A stretch of DNA of 64,000 nucleotides from Zavarzinia aquatilis (GCF_003173035.1 NZ_QGLE01000004.1:62001-126000), one strand, 5' to 3'. Shown: positions 8,561 to 18,020, counted from the stretch's first letter. Translations and numbers: made by a program. The notes: generated by a model not told the origin, from the sequence alone.

Positions 8561-9814
8561 ATGTCCGCCGGGATCGAGGTCATCACCTTCGGCTGCCGCC
8601 TCAACGCCTATGAATCCGAGGTGATGAAGCGGCACGCCGAAAACGCCGGCCTCGATCATGCGGTCATCGTCAATACCTGCGCCGTCACCTCGGAGGCGGT
8701 GCGCCAGGCCCGCCAGGCCATCCGCAAGGCCCGGCGCGAAAACCCGAAGGCGAAGCTGATCGTCACCGGCTGCGCCGCGCAGGTCGAGCCCGAGCGTTTC
8801 GCCGAAATGGCCGAGGTCGATCAGGTCGTCGGCAACATGGAAAAAATGGCGGCCGAGACCTGGTCGCCCGATTTCGGCATCGGCGAGACCGAGAAGGTCC
8901 GCGTTGCCGACATCATGGCCGTGCGCGAGACCGCCGGCCATCTGGTCGAAGGCTTCGAGGGCCGCGCCCGCGCCTTCGTCCAGGTCCAGAACGGCTGCGA
9001 TCACCGCTGCACCTTCTGCATCATTCCCTATGGCCGGGGGCCGTCCCGCTCCGTGCCCATGGGCGCCGTGGTCGACGAGGTCCGCCGCCTCGTCGCCGCC
9101 GGCCACAACGAGGTGGTGCTGACCGGCGTCGACCTCACGTCTTACGGCGAGGATCTGCCGGGCACCCCCAGCCTCGGCCAGCTGACCCGCCGCCTGCTGA
9201 AGGCGGTACCCGAATTGCCGCGCCTACGCATTTCCTCGATCGACGCCGCCGAGGCGGACGAGGACCTGATCGCCGCCCTCGCCGAGGAAGAGCGGCTGAT
9301 GCCGCATCTCCACCTCTCGCTCCAGGCCGGCAATGACCTGATCCTCAAGCGGATGAAGCGCCGTCACCTCCGCGCCGACGCCATCCGCTTCGCCGCCCGC
9401 CTGCGCGAGGTCCGGCCGGATATCGCGCTGGGCGCCGATTTCATCGCCGGTTTCCCGACCGAGACCGAGGACGCCTTCGAGGACACGCTCCGCCTCGTCG
9501 ACGAGGCGGGCCTGACCTATCTCCACGTCTTTCCCTTCTCGCCCCGGCCGGGCACGCCCGCCGCCAAGATGCCCCAGGTCGGCCGCGCCGTGGCCAAGGC
9601 CCGGGCGGAGCGCCTGCGCGCCAAGGGCGACGAGGCGCTGCACCGCTTCCTCGACGGAAGGATCGGACAGACCGAACAGGTCATCGTCGAGACCCCGGAC
9701 ATCGCCCGCAGCGCGCATTTCGCCGCCGTCCGCCTGGCCGCGCCGGCCCGGCCGGGCGATATCCTTCGCGTTACCATTGGCGCCCGCGCGGGCGCGGAGC
9801 TTGTCGCCGCATGA
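8561..9814 (+). CDS. mtaB: tRNA t6A37 methylthiotransferase MtaB
   Basis: 417 residues with the MTTase order: an N-terminal UPF0004 domain (FGCRLNAYES, NTCAVTSEA and GCAAQ cysteines), a radical-SAM domain with CDHRCTFCIIPYGRG, and a short TRAM-like C-terminus. The CRLN start and overall length fit MtaB, which adds a methylthio group to N6-threonylcarbamoyl-A37 in ANN-decoding tRNAs, rather than MiaB or RimO. It begins 6 bp after dapF and overlaps ftsY by 4 bp (ATGA). Confidence 0.93.
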   Translation: MSAGIEVITFGCRLNAYESEVMKRHAENAGLDHAVIVNTCAVTSEAVRQARQAIRKARRENPKAKLIVTGCAAQVEPERFAEMAEVDQVVGNMEKMAAETWSPDFGIGETEKVRVADIMAVRETAGHLVEGFEGRARAFVQVQNGCDHRCTFCIIPYGRGPSRSVPMGAVVDEVRRLVAAGHNEVVLTGVDLTSYGEDLPGTPSLGQLTRRLLKAVPELPRLRISSIDAAEADEDLIAALAEEERLMPHLHLSLQAGNDLILKRMKRRHLRADAIRFAARLREVRPDIALGADFIAGFPTETEDAFEDTLRLVDEAGLTYLHVFPFSPRPGTPAAKMPQVGRAVAKARAERLRAKGDEALHRFLDGRIGQTEQVIVETPDIARSAHFAAVRLAAPARPGDILRVTIGARAGAELVAA

Positions 9815-10773
9815 CCGATATCGAAAACGAAGGCACGGGCGAGAAGAAATCGGGCTGGTTCGGCCGTCTGAAGGCGGGATTGTCCCGCTCCTCTTCCTCC
9901 CTCGGCCAGTCGATTTCCGGCCTGTTCAAGAAGCGCAAGCTCGACGACGAGACGCTGGACGAGCTGGAAGAAGCCCTGATCCAGGCCGATCTCGGCGTCG
10001 CCGTCGCGACCGAAGTGCGCGAGGCCCTGTCCAAGGGCCGCTTCGGCAAGGAAATCGGTGATGACGAGGTCAAGGCCGTCCTCGGCGGCGAAATCTCGCG
10101 CATCCTGAAATATTCCGAAAAGCCGCTGGTGGTCGAAGCCAGCCGCCGGCCCCACGTCATTCTGATGGTCGGCGTCAACGGCAGCGGCAAGACGACGACC
10201 ATCGGCAAGCTGGCCAGCCGCTTCAAGGCGCAGGGCCTCAAGGTGATGATGGCGGCGGGCGATACCTTCCGCGCCGCCGCGATCGAACAGCTCGCGGTCT
10301 GGGGCGAGCGTTCGGGCGTGCCCGTCGTCACCCGCCCCGCCGGCTCCGATGCCGCCGGCCTTGCCTTCGATGCCCTCGAACAGGCGAAGCGCGAAGGCTA
10401 TGACGTGCTGCTGATCGACACCGCCGGCCGGCTGCAGAACAAGGAAGGCCTGATGGCCGAACTGACCAAGATCGAGCGGGTGATCAAGAAGCTGGACGAG
10501 AGCGCGCCCCACGACACCATCCTGGTGCTGGACGCGACGACGGGCCAGAACGCGGTCAATCAGGTCGATGTGTTCGAGCGCGTGGCCAAGATCACCGGCG
10601 TCATCATGACCAAGCTGGACGGCACCGCGCGGGGCGGCGTCCTCGTCGCCGTGTCGAAGAAATACTGGATGCCGATCCACGCCATCGGCGTCGGCGAAGG
10701 CATCGACGACCTGCAGGACTTCAACGCCGACGCTTTCGCCAAGGCGCTGGTCGGCACGGCGGAAAGGGCCTGA
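9811..10773 (+). CDS. ftsY: Signal recognition particle receptor FtsY
   Basis: 320 residues: a short, mildly charged N-terminal region, the helical N domain ([18 protein letters not shown]), then the SRP-GTPase NG domain with G1 [15 protein letters not shown], the insertion-box [12 protein letters not shown]3 DTAGR and G4 [10 protein letters not shown]. It docks SRP-ribosome complexes at the membrane. The long acidic A domain of enterobacterial FtsY is missing, as usual in alphaproteobacteria. Overlaps mtaB by 4 bp. Confidence 0.97.
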   Translation: MTDIENEGTGEKKSGWFGRLKAGLSRSSSSLGQSISGLFKKRKLDDETLDELEEALIQADLGVAVATEVREALSKGRFGKEIGDDEVKAVLGGEISRILKYSEKPLVVEASRRPHVILMVGVNGSGKTTTIGKLASRFKAQGLKVMMAAGDTFRAAAIEQLAVWGERSGVPVVTRPAGSDAAGLAFDALEQAKREGYDVLLIDTAGRLQNKEGLMAELTKIERVIKKLDESAPHDTILVLDATTGQNAVNQVDVFERVAKITGVIMTKLDGTARGGVLVAVSKKYWMPIHAIGVGEGIDDLQDFNADAFAKALVGTAERA

Positions 10774-10775
10774 CC

Positions 10776-11366
10776 ATGGCTTCCTCCGCCCCGACCGCGC
10801 ACAAGAGCAAGATCAACCCGCTGCTGCGCCTCGTCCTCGAGGCGGGGCCGCTCGGCGTGTTCTTCTTCTGCAATTCGCGCTTCGGCATCTTCACCGCGAC
10901 CGGCGCCTTCATGGCCGCGACCGTGGCCGCCCTTGGCGTCAACTGGGCGCTGGAGCGGCGGCTGCCGGTGATGCCCCTCGTCTCGGGCATCTTCGTCCTC
11001 GTCTTCGGCGGACTCACGCTCTATCTCGAGGACGAGCTGTTCATCAAGCTGAAGCCGACCATCGTCAACTGCCTGTTCGCCGTCATCCTGCTGGGCGGTC
11101 TCGCCACCGGGCGGGCGCTGCTGAAGCCGCTGTTCGGCGCCGCCTTCCAGCTGGACGACGCGGGCTGGCGCAGCCTTACCTTCCGCTGGGCGCTGTTCTT
11201 CATCGTGCTCGCCATCGTCAACGAAGTCGTCTGGCGCAATTTCACCACCGAGACCTGGGCCGCCTTCAAGGTCTTCGGCATCATGCCGCTGACCATCCTC
11301 TTCACCATCGCCCAGATGCCGCTGATCCTGCGCCACCAGCTGCCGGAAGAGCCGCCGGCCGCGTAA
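10776..11366 (+). CDS. yciB: Inner membrane septation-type protein YciB (IspZ family)
   Basis: 196 residues with five to six membrane helices. Family signatures: [19 protein letters not shown], the acidic [17 protein letters not shown] block and the [22 protein letters not shown] block. YciB/IspZ proteins affect cell-envelope integrity and septation; the exact activity is unsettled. Directly follows ftsY by 2 bp and is the last gene of the run, an order common in alphaproteobacteria. Confidence 0.93.
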   Translation: MASSAPTAHKSKINPLLRLVLEAGPLGVFFFCNSRFGIFTATGAFMAATVAALGVNWALERRLPVMPLVSGIFVLVFGGLTLYLEDELFIKLKPTIVNCLFAVILLGGLATGRALLKPLFGAAFQLDDAGWRSLTFRWALFFIVLAIVNEVVWRNFTTETWAAFKVFGIMPLTILFTIAQMPLILRHQLPEEPPAA

Positions 11367-11453
11367 TTGCCCCCGTCGCGTTGATTGACCCTGTCGCGGC
11401 AGGGGTGAAGCGCATTATCCTCGGGTACCGGCGCGGGGATGAAGGGGACGAGG

Positions 11454-12290
11454 ATGCGTTTTTCCGTCTGTCACCAGAGCCTGTATCGCTATTCCCTGCC
11501 GATCCGCCTCGGCACCCATGTCGTCCGCCTGTCGCCGCGCCTCGACAATGCCGCCGCCATCCAGCGCAGCCTGATCGTCGATCCGCCGCCGAGCTTTCGC
11601 GACGACAGCCTGGACCGTTTCGGCAATCCGGTGACGACGCTGGATTTTTCCGGTTACACCAGCCATCTGCGGATCGAAAGCCGGTTCGAGATCGAGACTT
11701 TCGTGCCGGTCTCCCCGGCCGGCTTCGCCTTTCCGCCCCTGCCCTGGCCGGCACCGGCCGAGCCCTGGCTGACCGACTATCTGGCGGGCGATCCGGTCGC
11801 GCCCAGCGTGCAGGATTTCGCCGCCGGCCTCGCGCAGGACGTCGGCTGGGCCGCGGTGCCCTTTCTCGAGCATCTGAACCGGACCCTGTTCACCCGCACC
11901 GATCGCCACATCCGGGTCGACGGCGCGGCGCAGGACCCGGCCCACACGCTGGCCAGCGCAAGGGGGGCCTGCCGCGACCTGACCGTGCTGTTCATGGCGG
12001 CCTGCCGCTGGATGGGCATTCCCGCCCGTTTCGTCAGCGGCTATCAGGCGCAGGCGGAAAGCGTCGACGGCCGCCGCCACCTGCACGCCTGGCCCGACGT
12101 CTTCCTGCCCGGCTTCGGCTGGACCGGTTTCGATCCGACCCATGGCCTGCCGGTGACCGACGGCCATGTCCCGCTCTGCGCCGCGCCCGGGCAGGCGGAA
12201 ACCATGCCGATCGAGGGCGGCTTCTGGTTCGACGGCACCGAGATTACCTCGACCCTCGATTACACGGTCGAGATCGACACCAGGACCTGA
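11454..12290 (+). CDS. Transglutaminase-like (cysteine protease fold) protein
   Basis: 278 residues. The N-terminal beta-rich domain opens MRFSVCHQSLYRYSLPIRLG, typical of the bacterial transglutaminase-like N-terminal domain, followed by a catalytic domain with ARGACRDLTVLFMAACRWMG (Cys), SGYQ, and HLHAWPDVFLPGFGW...DPTHG (His and Asp). The triad is complete. Start chosen at the ATG with AGGGGACGAGG just upstream; an ATG five codons earlier (11439) is possible. Substrate unknown; family members are peptidases or amide hydrolases. It converges on the NCS2 permease cluster and ends 12 bp from it. Confidence 0.87.
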   Translation: MRFSVCHQSLYRYSLPIRLGTHVVRLSPRLDNAAAIQRSLIVDPPPSFRDDSLDRFGNPVTTLDFSGYTSHLRIESRFEIETFVPVSPAGFAFPPLPWPAPAEPWLTDYLAGDPVAPSVQDFAAGLAQDVGWAAVPFLEHLNRTLFTRTDRHIRVDGAAQDPAHTLASARGACRDLTVLFMAACRWMGIPARFVSGYQAQAESVDGRRHLHAWPDVFLPGFGWTGFDPTHGLPVTDGHVPLCAAPGQAETMPIEGGFWFDGTEITSTLDYTVEIDTRT

Positions 12291-12302
12291 GCCACCGTCC
12301 GC

Positions 12303-14015
12303 TCAATCCCTGAAGTCGAGGCGAAGCTCGGCCGCCGCGCCGGCCTTTCGGGTGCGGGCATTGTCGGCGAGGCGGTTGATCAGATAGCCCGCCATGCGCC
12401 GGGGCGCCTCGCTGTCCTCCAGCATTTCCTGATGTCCCGGCGGATGGGTCGCCAGCACGGGCAGGGCGCCGCGATAGCGGATGAAGATGGTCAGGTTGAA
12501 TTCGTCCTGCCGGGTTTCCAGCTCGATGGTGCCGGCTTCGGGCGCCAGCAATTCGCTGTCGCGCAGCAGCTCGAAGGCTTGCCAGCACGCGAGTTCGGCT
12601 TTCTTGACCACCTCGTGGCGGGCGCCCCACAGCCGCCCTTGCGCCTCGATGAAGGCGATCATGTCCTCGAAATGGGTGTCGGCGACAGCGAAGGACCGGC
12701 GGGTGCGGCGCTGGATGCCGACGCGGAACAGGGCCTGCAGCAGGACGGCGATGGTCAGGGCGAGGGCGAATTGCGAGAAGGCGATATATTGCGCGCCGGG
12801 CCACAGGCGCTCCAGCTGGTCATGGATGTCGGCATAGGTCAGGCCAACCAGCAGCGCGATGCCGATCGCGAGCGTACGCCGGTTGTCGAGCATCCGCGAG
12901 CCGATCATCTGGATGCCGCCGACGGTCGCGAAGGACGACAGGAACAGGAACAGCGCCCCCAGCACTTCCGGCGGTACGATCATCCAGGCGACGATGATCT
13001 TGGGGCACAGCGCGACGAGGAACAGCAGGCCGGCGGTCCAGATCGCCAGATGCCGGCTGGTGCAGCCCGAGGCGAGGGCAAGGCTGGCCGCGCCGCCGCT
13101 GGCCGCCATGGGCATGGCATTGATCAGCGAGGCGAAGACCTGGGCGATGCCCTCGGCGCGCACGCCGCGGCCGACGGAATCGAGGTCCGGCCGCTTGAAA
13201 TCGGCATCGTTGAAGCGCTGGGCGACCGTTTGCACCCCCATCGAGGTCAGCGACAGGGAAAAGCCGGTGATCACGGCGGGGATCACGGCGGCGCCATCGA
13301 AATGCCAGCCGAACTGCTGGAGTGTCGGCAGGCGCAACAGGGCGGCCGCATCGAAGGTGGCGAGGTCGACCGGCGTCAACATGCCGGCGAGGGCGGAAAG
13401 GGCGAGGCCGCAGCCAAGGCCGGTCACCGTCGCGAACAGTTTCAGGCCGCCCCGGCCCCAGACATTGCAGGCGATCATGACCGCGAGGGTGGCGCCCGCG
13501 ACGGCGGCGCGCCCCGGCTCCGGCGGCCCTTCCGCCGGTCCTGAAAAGATCAGCTTCAGGCCGATGATGCCGATGCCGGCACCGATCAGCAGCATGGCGA
13601 GGCCGGCGATTTCGACGGTGAAGATCGCCCGCAGGCGCTTGATCAGGTAACTGAACAGGATCATCGACAGGCCGCTGACCGCGAACATGCCGAAGCCGCC
13701 GCCCAGGCCCGTATGGGCAAGCCCGAGGCCGAGCACCGGCAGGACCGAGGTGGTGCCCTGTACCGGCAGGAAGATGCCCGCGCCGATGCCGAAACGGCCC
13801 CAGGCCTGCAGCAGCAGGGCGACGGCCGAGTAGATCAGGCCGCAGGCGGCGAGATTCTGGAATGCCGCCGCGTCCATCCCGGCGCCCCGGGCGAAGACGG
13901 CGGGCACCCCCATCAGCGCGCCGAGAAACGCCACCTGTTGCAGGGCGAGGCCGAAGGCGAAACGGGGCGGCGGAATCTCTTCCAGCCAGTAGAGCAGCGT
14001 ATCGGGGCGGCGCAT
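12303..14015 (-). CDS. NCS2-fold permease with extra C-terminal soluble domain (copy 1)
   Basis: 570 residues. The first about 425 form the membrane part of a nucleobase:cation symporter-2 protein (ALQQVAFLGALMGVP in helix 1; many glycine-rich helices). Functionally critical positions of nucleobase transporters differ: the helix 8 acidic site reads SLTSMGVQT and the motif usually containing Glu/Gln-Asn reads ASGGAASLALASG. About 140 residues follow (FIEAQGRLWGARHEVVKKA ... RRMAGYLINRLADNARTR) not found in ordinary NCS2 proteins; they resemble an RsbW-type ATPase fold with a poorly conserved ATP site. Last gene of a four-gene minus-strand cluster, paralogous to 15631-17385. Substrate not assigned. 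Confidence 0.75.
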   Translation of the reverse strand: MRRPDTLLYWLEEIPPPRFAFGLALQQVAFLGALMGVPAVFARGAGMDAAAFQNLAACGLIYSAVALLLQAWGRFGIGAGIFLPVQGTTSVLPVLGLGLAHTGLGGGFGMFAVSGLSMILFSYLIKRLRAIFTVEIAGLAMLLIGAGIGIIGLKLIFSGPAEGPPEPGRAAVAGATLAVMIACNVWGRGGLKLFATVTGLGCGLALSALAGMLTPVDLATFDAAALLRLPTLQQFGWHFDGAAVIPAVITGFSLSLTSMGVQTVAQRFNDADFKRPDLDSVGRGVRAEGIAQVFASLINAMPMAASGGAASLALASGCTSRHLAIWTAGLLFLVALCPKIIVAWMIVPPEVLGALFLFLSSFATVGGIQMIGSRMLDNRRTLAIGIALLVGLTYADIHDQLERLWPGAQYIAFSQFALALTIAVLLQALFRVGIQRRTRRSFAVADTHFEDMIAFIEAQGRLWGARHEVVKKAELACWQAFELLRDSELLAPEAGTIELETRQDEFNLTIFIRYRGALPVLATHPPGHQEMLEDSEAPRRMAGYLINRLADNARTRKAGAAAELRLDFRD

Positions 14016-14039
14016 GGGGTTGTCGGAACCGAAGATGTC

Positions 14040-14759
14040 TCAGAGCACGGGGAACAGGCGGGTCTCTCCCGGTTTCGTTTGCCACAGGTCGCCGGTCTCG
14101 AGATCGAACCACCAGCCGTGCAGTTGCAGGTCGCCTGCCTCGACCCGCGCCTTCAGCCAGGGATAGGTCAGAAGATTGTCGAGCGAGCCGGCGATGGCCG
14201 CCCGCTCCACGAGGGCCGGATTATCCTTGAGCAGGTCGAGCGAGATTTCCCGCCGCCCGCCATTGCCATCGCTGGTGACATGGATCCGACAGGCGTCGAG
14301 CGCCAGCTCGACCCAGTCGTTGATGAAGTCGCGCGCCATGCGCTTGCCTTCGGCGCTGCCGATCAGGGCCTTGATGCCGCCGCAATGGGCATGGCCCATG
14401 ACGACGATGTGATCGACCTTCAGGTCGCGCACGGCATATTCGATGGCGGCCCCGGTGCCGGGCAGCGACGCCCCCTGCCGGTAGGGCGGCACCAGATTGG
14501 CGACATTGCGCAGGGTGAACAGCTCCCCCGGCTCGGCGCCCGACAGCAGGGCGGGATCGACCCGGCTGTCCGAACAGGAAATCATCAGTGTCGCGGGGGC
14601 CTGACCGTCCTCGACCAGTGACCGCATGAGGCCGGGTTCGGCGCCGTAATGGCGTGCCTTGAAGGCACGGATGCCGGCGGTGAGATGGCTGATGTCGCGG
14701 CAGGTGCAGCCGGCGGCTCGATCCTCGTTCAATCTGTCCCCCTGAAGCTGTCGATACAT
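14040..14759 (-). CDS. Beta-class carbonic anhydrase
   Basis: 239 residues from MYRQLQGDRLNED. It has the beta-class zinc and catalytic motifs: ISCSDSRVDP (Cys and Asp/Arg dyad) and GHAHCGGI (His and Cys zinc ligands), with NVANLVPP between them. It interconverts CO2 and bicarbonate in the cytoplasm. A longer in-frame extension lacks family similarity. It sits 17 bp after the methyltransferase and 24 bp before the copy-1 permease, which ties it to the transport cluster. Confidence 0.93.
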   Translation of the reverse strand: MYRQLQGDRLNEDRAAGCTCRDISHLTAGIRAFKARHYGAEPGLMRSLVEDGQAPATLMISCSDSRVDPALLSGAEPGELFTLRNVANLVPPYRQGASLPGTGAAIEYAVRDLKVDHIVVMGHAHCGGIKALIGSAEGKRMARDFINDWVELALDACRIHVTSDGNGGRREISLDLLKDNPALVERAAIAGSLDNLLTYPWLKARVEAGDLQLHGWWFDLETGDLWQTKPGETRLFPVL

Positions 14760-14776
14760 GTTCCGTCGCCCGGCCG

Positions 14777-15595
14777 TCACAGGGCCCGGGCGGTGACCAG
14801 GAAACCGTAACCAAACCGGGCCGGCGCCAGCGCGCAGGCGCCGTCGTCCAGAAGGCCGAGCAGGCGCGAATGGGTGACCGCGCTTTCTGGCAGCAGGCTC
14901 TCGCTCGTCAGCCACTCGATGGCGAAGCCCGCTTCCGCGAGGTCGCGCCGGATCTCGGCCCCGGTGAAGAGGTGGTAGAACAGGGGGATCGCGCCCTGTT
15001 CCAGCGGCCGCTCGTAGCGGATATCGCCCGGCTCCAGCGCGCCTTCGGCGATCAGCGGCCGGCAGGCGCGCTGACGGGCGCGGAAGCGCCGCGCCGCGTT
15101 GGGCAGGCCCAGCACCAGCCGGCCTTCAGGGGCGAGCGCGTGGCGAAGCTGGGCCAGGAGCTCGATTCGGCTCCGACGTCCGGCGACATGGCCGAGCACG
15201 CCGAAGCCGAGCAGCGCGACATCGAAGCCGCCCTGCGCCAGCGCGCGCCGGTAGGTCTCGTCGTCGGCGTCGCACACCTCGACGCGCCCGGCAATGCCCA
15301 TCGCGCTGGAGGCCGCGCGAAGATGCTGGCGCGCGACGGCGCTGATATCGACCGCCAGCACTTCGGCGTTTCGACGATGGGCAAGGTCGAAGCAATAGCG
15401 CCCTTCGCCCGCGCCATAATCCAGCAGGCGCCCGCCCACCGGCAGCAAGCGGTCGAGCAGCCGCAGGGTGCGCCGGTTCGGCCGGGGATAACGGGACAGA
15501 TAGACGCCGGAGGAGAAATAGGCGTCATAGCTGCGCCCCATGTCGCCACGCTCCAAGGCCGTGCTCCAGCTGTTTCGATCGAGGGTGAAGGACAA
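14777..15595 (-). CDS. Class I SAM-dependent methyltransferase
   Basis: 272 residues from a TTG at 15595 with AGGAAG six bases upstream; a shorter start is ATG at 15541 (MGRSYDAYF). Motif I is LLDYGAGEGRYCFDLA, motif II VEVCDADDETY, and VALLGFGVLGHV plus LAPEGRLVLGLPN follow in the usual Rossmann order. The N-terminal SYDAYFSSGVYLSRYPRPN resembles small-molecule or lipid methyltransferases. Substrate unknown. It lies between the copy-2 permease and carbonic anhydrase genes on the same strand. Confidence 0.82.
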   Translation of the reverse strand: MSFTLDRNSWSTALERGDMGRSYDAYFSSGVYLSRYPRPNRRTLRLLDRLLPVGGRLLDYGAGEGRYCFDLAHRRNAEVLAVDISAVARQHLRAASSAMGIAGRVEVCDADDETYRRALAQGGFDVALLGFGVLGHVAGRRSRIELLAQLRHALAPEGRLVLGLPNAARRFRARQRACRPLIAEGALEPGDIRYERPLEQGAIPLFYHLFTGAEIRRDLAEAGFAIEWLTSESLLPESAVTHSRLLGLLDDGACALAPARFGYGFLVTARAL

Positions 15596-15630
15596 GATGG
15601 TCTTCCTAATCGGGGGGGGCCGGGGGCGGG

Positions 15631-17385
15631 TCAGTGATCGAAATGCAGGCGCATGAATGACCCGCCGCCGGCCGTGTCGGCACCACATGTGGTGCGGTCG
15701 GCAAGCCGGTGGACGAGCACGGTCGAGACCTTGGCGATGGCGCCGTCGATCGCCTCGTCTCCGCCGTCGAGGACGCCCGACAGATCGGGCAGGGTGCTGT
15801 CCGGCAAGGGCAGCGGGGGGCCGCTGTGGAGCAGTTCGATATCGAAATTCAGCTCGTCGAAGCGCCCGGCGACGGCGGTCACCCGGCGGCCGTCGCCGGC
15901 CGCCTCGATGGCTTCGACCGCCTCGACCGCCGCTTGTCCGGCGCGGCGCACGACATCGCGCCGGGCGGCCCAGGCGCCGCCCATGCTCTCGATGAAATCC
16001 GTGACCTCGAGCGCGGTGCCGGGGGCCTCGGCCGGGATGTCCAGGCGGCCCGACTGGCGGATGCCGAGGCGGAACAGCTGGTTCAGCACGATGGCGAGCG
16101 CGCCCGTGACGATGAAGCCGCTGCCGACGAGGTGGTGCAGCGATGGTGGGGCATGGGCGGCCATGCCCGGCATCAGCATGACCGCGACGCCGCCGACCAG
16201 CGACAGGCCGATGATGAAGACGCCCCTGGTGTCGAGCTGGCGCGAGGCGACGAGGTCGATACCCGCCGCGATCAGAAAGGCCGAGGAGTAAAGCTCGATG
16301 GCGCCGATCACCGGGGTCGGGATCAGGGTCAGCGCCATGGTCACCTGTGGCAGCAGGGCAATGACGCCCAGCAGCGCGGCGATGACCAGCCCGGCATAGC
16401 GGCTGGTCGCCCGGCTGGCATGGCACAGGCCGATATTGGCCGAGGAGGTGGCGGTCGCCATGCCGCCCAGCAACCCGCCCAGGAAATCGCCAATGCCGGC
16501 GGCGAGAATGCCGCGCCCGGCCTGTTTCATGTCCGGTCGGCGCCAGTCGGCGTCATCCATCCGGTCCATCAGGATGAAGCTGCCGATGGCGTCGATCTGC
16601 ACCAGAAGGGCGGCGAAGGCGACCGCGATCAGGGCGCCGGTCGGCACGTCGAACACCGGGGTGACGATGGTGGGCAGGGCGACGGCGGGCACGCTCGCCA
16701 GCGCCTCGCCCCCCGAGAGGCGGCCCAGCGCCAGGGCGGTCAAAACCCCGCCCAGAATGCCGATCAGCAGCGAGAACAGTTTCAGCCGCTGCCCGCCCCA
16801 GATCGACAGGCCGATGACGAGGCCAAGGGTGACCGCGGCGATGACGAGGCTGGCGCCGTCCGGCGCCATGTCGGGACCGAGGCCGGCGGCGTGGGTAAAG
16901 GCGCCCTGTACCAGCGACACGCCGCCGATCAGCACGACGAGGCCGACGACGATGGGCGGAAACAGGCCGCGCAGGCGCGCGGTCAGCGGCGCGACGGCAA
17001 GGGCGACGAGGGCGCAGGCGATGGTGATCGCGGTCATGCCGCCGGGGCCCGTCTCGGTCAGGATCGGCGCCGCTTGCGTCACCAGCAGGGGCGCCGGAAT
17101 ATGGACGATCAGCGCGCCCGAGCCGATCCGGCCGCCGAAGGCCTGCAGCGCGGTGCCAAGAGCCATGGTCAGGATGGTGACCGCCAGCAGGGTCCTGGTG
17201 TCCTCAACCCCGAAGTTGGCATTCTTGGCAAGGGCGAGGACATAGGCCGACAGACCGAGCGCCATCGCCACATGCTGGAGACCGAGGGGCAGCAGGGTCG
17301 AGAGCGGCGCGGTCTCGTCGGCGGCGAGGGCAAGGTCGCGCGGGCGGCGCCGGGGGCGCGACGGAGCCAGGCGAAAGGCCATCAT
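15631..17385 (-). CDS. NCS2-fold permease with extra C-terminal soluble domain (copy 2)
   Basis: 584 residues from MMAFRLAPSRPRRRP; an upstream GTG at 17460 is unlikely. Membrane part of the xanthine/uracil permease family with the helix 1 QH motif (LGLQHVAMALG) and QSGR-type helix ends. The helix 8 acidic position is Asp (LLVQIDAIGSFIL), and the site normally GEN or SQN reads SSANIG, so nucleobase recognition is doubtful. Residues from about 440 form a soluble domain (DFIESMGGAWAARRDVVRR, FDELNFDIELLHSG, VSTVLVHRLADR) shared with copy 1 and RsbW-like by eye. First gene of its cluster and divergent from a STAS protein gene. Confidence 0.78.
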   Translation of the reverse strand: MMAFRLAPSRPRRRPRDLALAADETAPLSTLLPLGLQHVAMALGLSAYVLALAKNANFGVEDTRTLLAVTILTMALGTALQAFGGRIGSGALIVHIPAPLLVTQAAPILTETGPGGMTAITIACALVALAVAPLTARLRGLFPPIVVGLVVLIGGVSLVQGAFTHAAGLGPDMAPDGASLVIAAVTLGLVIGLSIWGGQRLKLFSLLIGILGGVLTALALGRLSGGEALASVPAVALPTIVTPVFDVPTGALIAVAFAALLVQIDAIGSFILMDRMDDADWRRPDMKQAGRGILAAGIGDFLGGLLGGMATATSSANIGLCHASRATSRYAGLVIAALLGVIALLPQVTMALTLIPTPVIGAIELYSSAFLIAAGIDLVASRQLDTRGVFIIGLSLVGGVAVMLMPGMAAHAPPSLHHLVGSGFIVTGALAIVLNQLFRLGIRQSGRLDIPAEAPGTALEVTDFIESMGGAWAARRDVVRRAGQAAVEAVEAIEAAGDGRRVTAVAGRFDELNFDIELLHSGPPLPLPDSTLPDLSGVLDGGDEAIDGAIAKVSTVLVHRLADRTTCGADTAGGGSFMRLHFDH

Positions 17386-17559
17386 CGCCCCAGGCCCCGG
17401 ATGCCCCGCCACCGACCGATATACGCCATGCCGCGCTCCCGCCTGAACCCGTCGCGGCACCTCTGCCGCCGCCCATTCTCATTGTATCCATTATTGTGCT
17501 AATTTTTACCACTACGGATGCATTTTGGTCGGCGTGGATCAAGCAAGGGCGAGAGTACG

Positions 17560-17886
17560 ATGAGCATCACATTCGAGACGGCGGGTCAGACGGTGGTCGC
17601 CAGCCTTCAGGGGCGCCTCGACAGCACCAATTCCCCGGCGGTGGAGGCCGAATTGGTCGGCCGCATCGGCCCGTCGGGCTTCGTGCTGGATTTCTCGCGC
17701 CTCGACTATATTTCGAGCGCGGGCCTTCGGGTCGTCCTCGTCGTCGCCAAGCGGCTGAAACAGGCGGGCGGCGGCTTCGTGCTGGCCGGCCTGCAGCCGC
17801 ATATCCGGGATGTATTCGAAATCTCCGGCTTCCTCGGCATTCTCGACGTCGCCGGCACCAAGGCCGAGGCGCTGGCCCGGTTCTGA
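17560..17886 (+). CDS. Stand-alone STAS-domain protein (anti-anti-sigma factor type)
   Basis: 108 residues covering one STAS domain. The key segment FSRLDYISSAGLRVVL carries the DxxSSAGL signature in which SpoIIAA/RsbV proteins are phosphorylated on Ser, so the switch residue is present. It would bind an RsbW-like kinase domain. The gene is divergent from the copy-2 permease with 174 bp between starts. No sigma factor or free RsbW gene is near; the RsbW-like tails of the two permeases are the obvious candidate partners (inference). Confidence 0.85.
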   Translation: MSITFETAGQTVVASLQGRLDSTNSPAVEAELVGRIGPSGFVLDFSRLDYISSAGLRVVLVVAKRLKQAGGGFVLAGLQPHIRDVFEISGFLGILDVAGTKAEALARF

Positions 17887-18020
17887 GGCGCTGGCCCCCG
17901 TCCATCGGGCGGGGGCTTGCGGCCCAAACGCGGACGAACGGCGTATCGCGCCGCGAGGCGTGCTGGCTTCTCGAATGTTCGGAGCGTGTTCCGGATTTCA
18001 GCGAACGGCGAGCTTGCGCC
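17887..18020. other. Non-coding gap between STAS gene and attL
   Basis: Chromosomal sequence left of the element. A short GC-rich inverted repeat just after the STAS stop (GGCGCTGGCCCCCGTCC ... GGGCGGGGGC) may act as a terminator; no gene or RNA is recognised. Confidence 0.4.

Noticed and set aside
16436-17245. Riboswitch or RNA gene within the permease cluster
   Set aside because: The only structure seen is GC-rich coding sequence; the 174-bp divergent gap (17386-17559) shows no recognisable aptamer.
15709-17502. 597-residue plus-strand frame opposite the copy-2 permease
   Set aside because: Antisense shadow with Gln/Arg/Gly-rich composition; the minus-strand frame has clear membrane helices.
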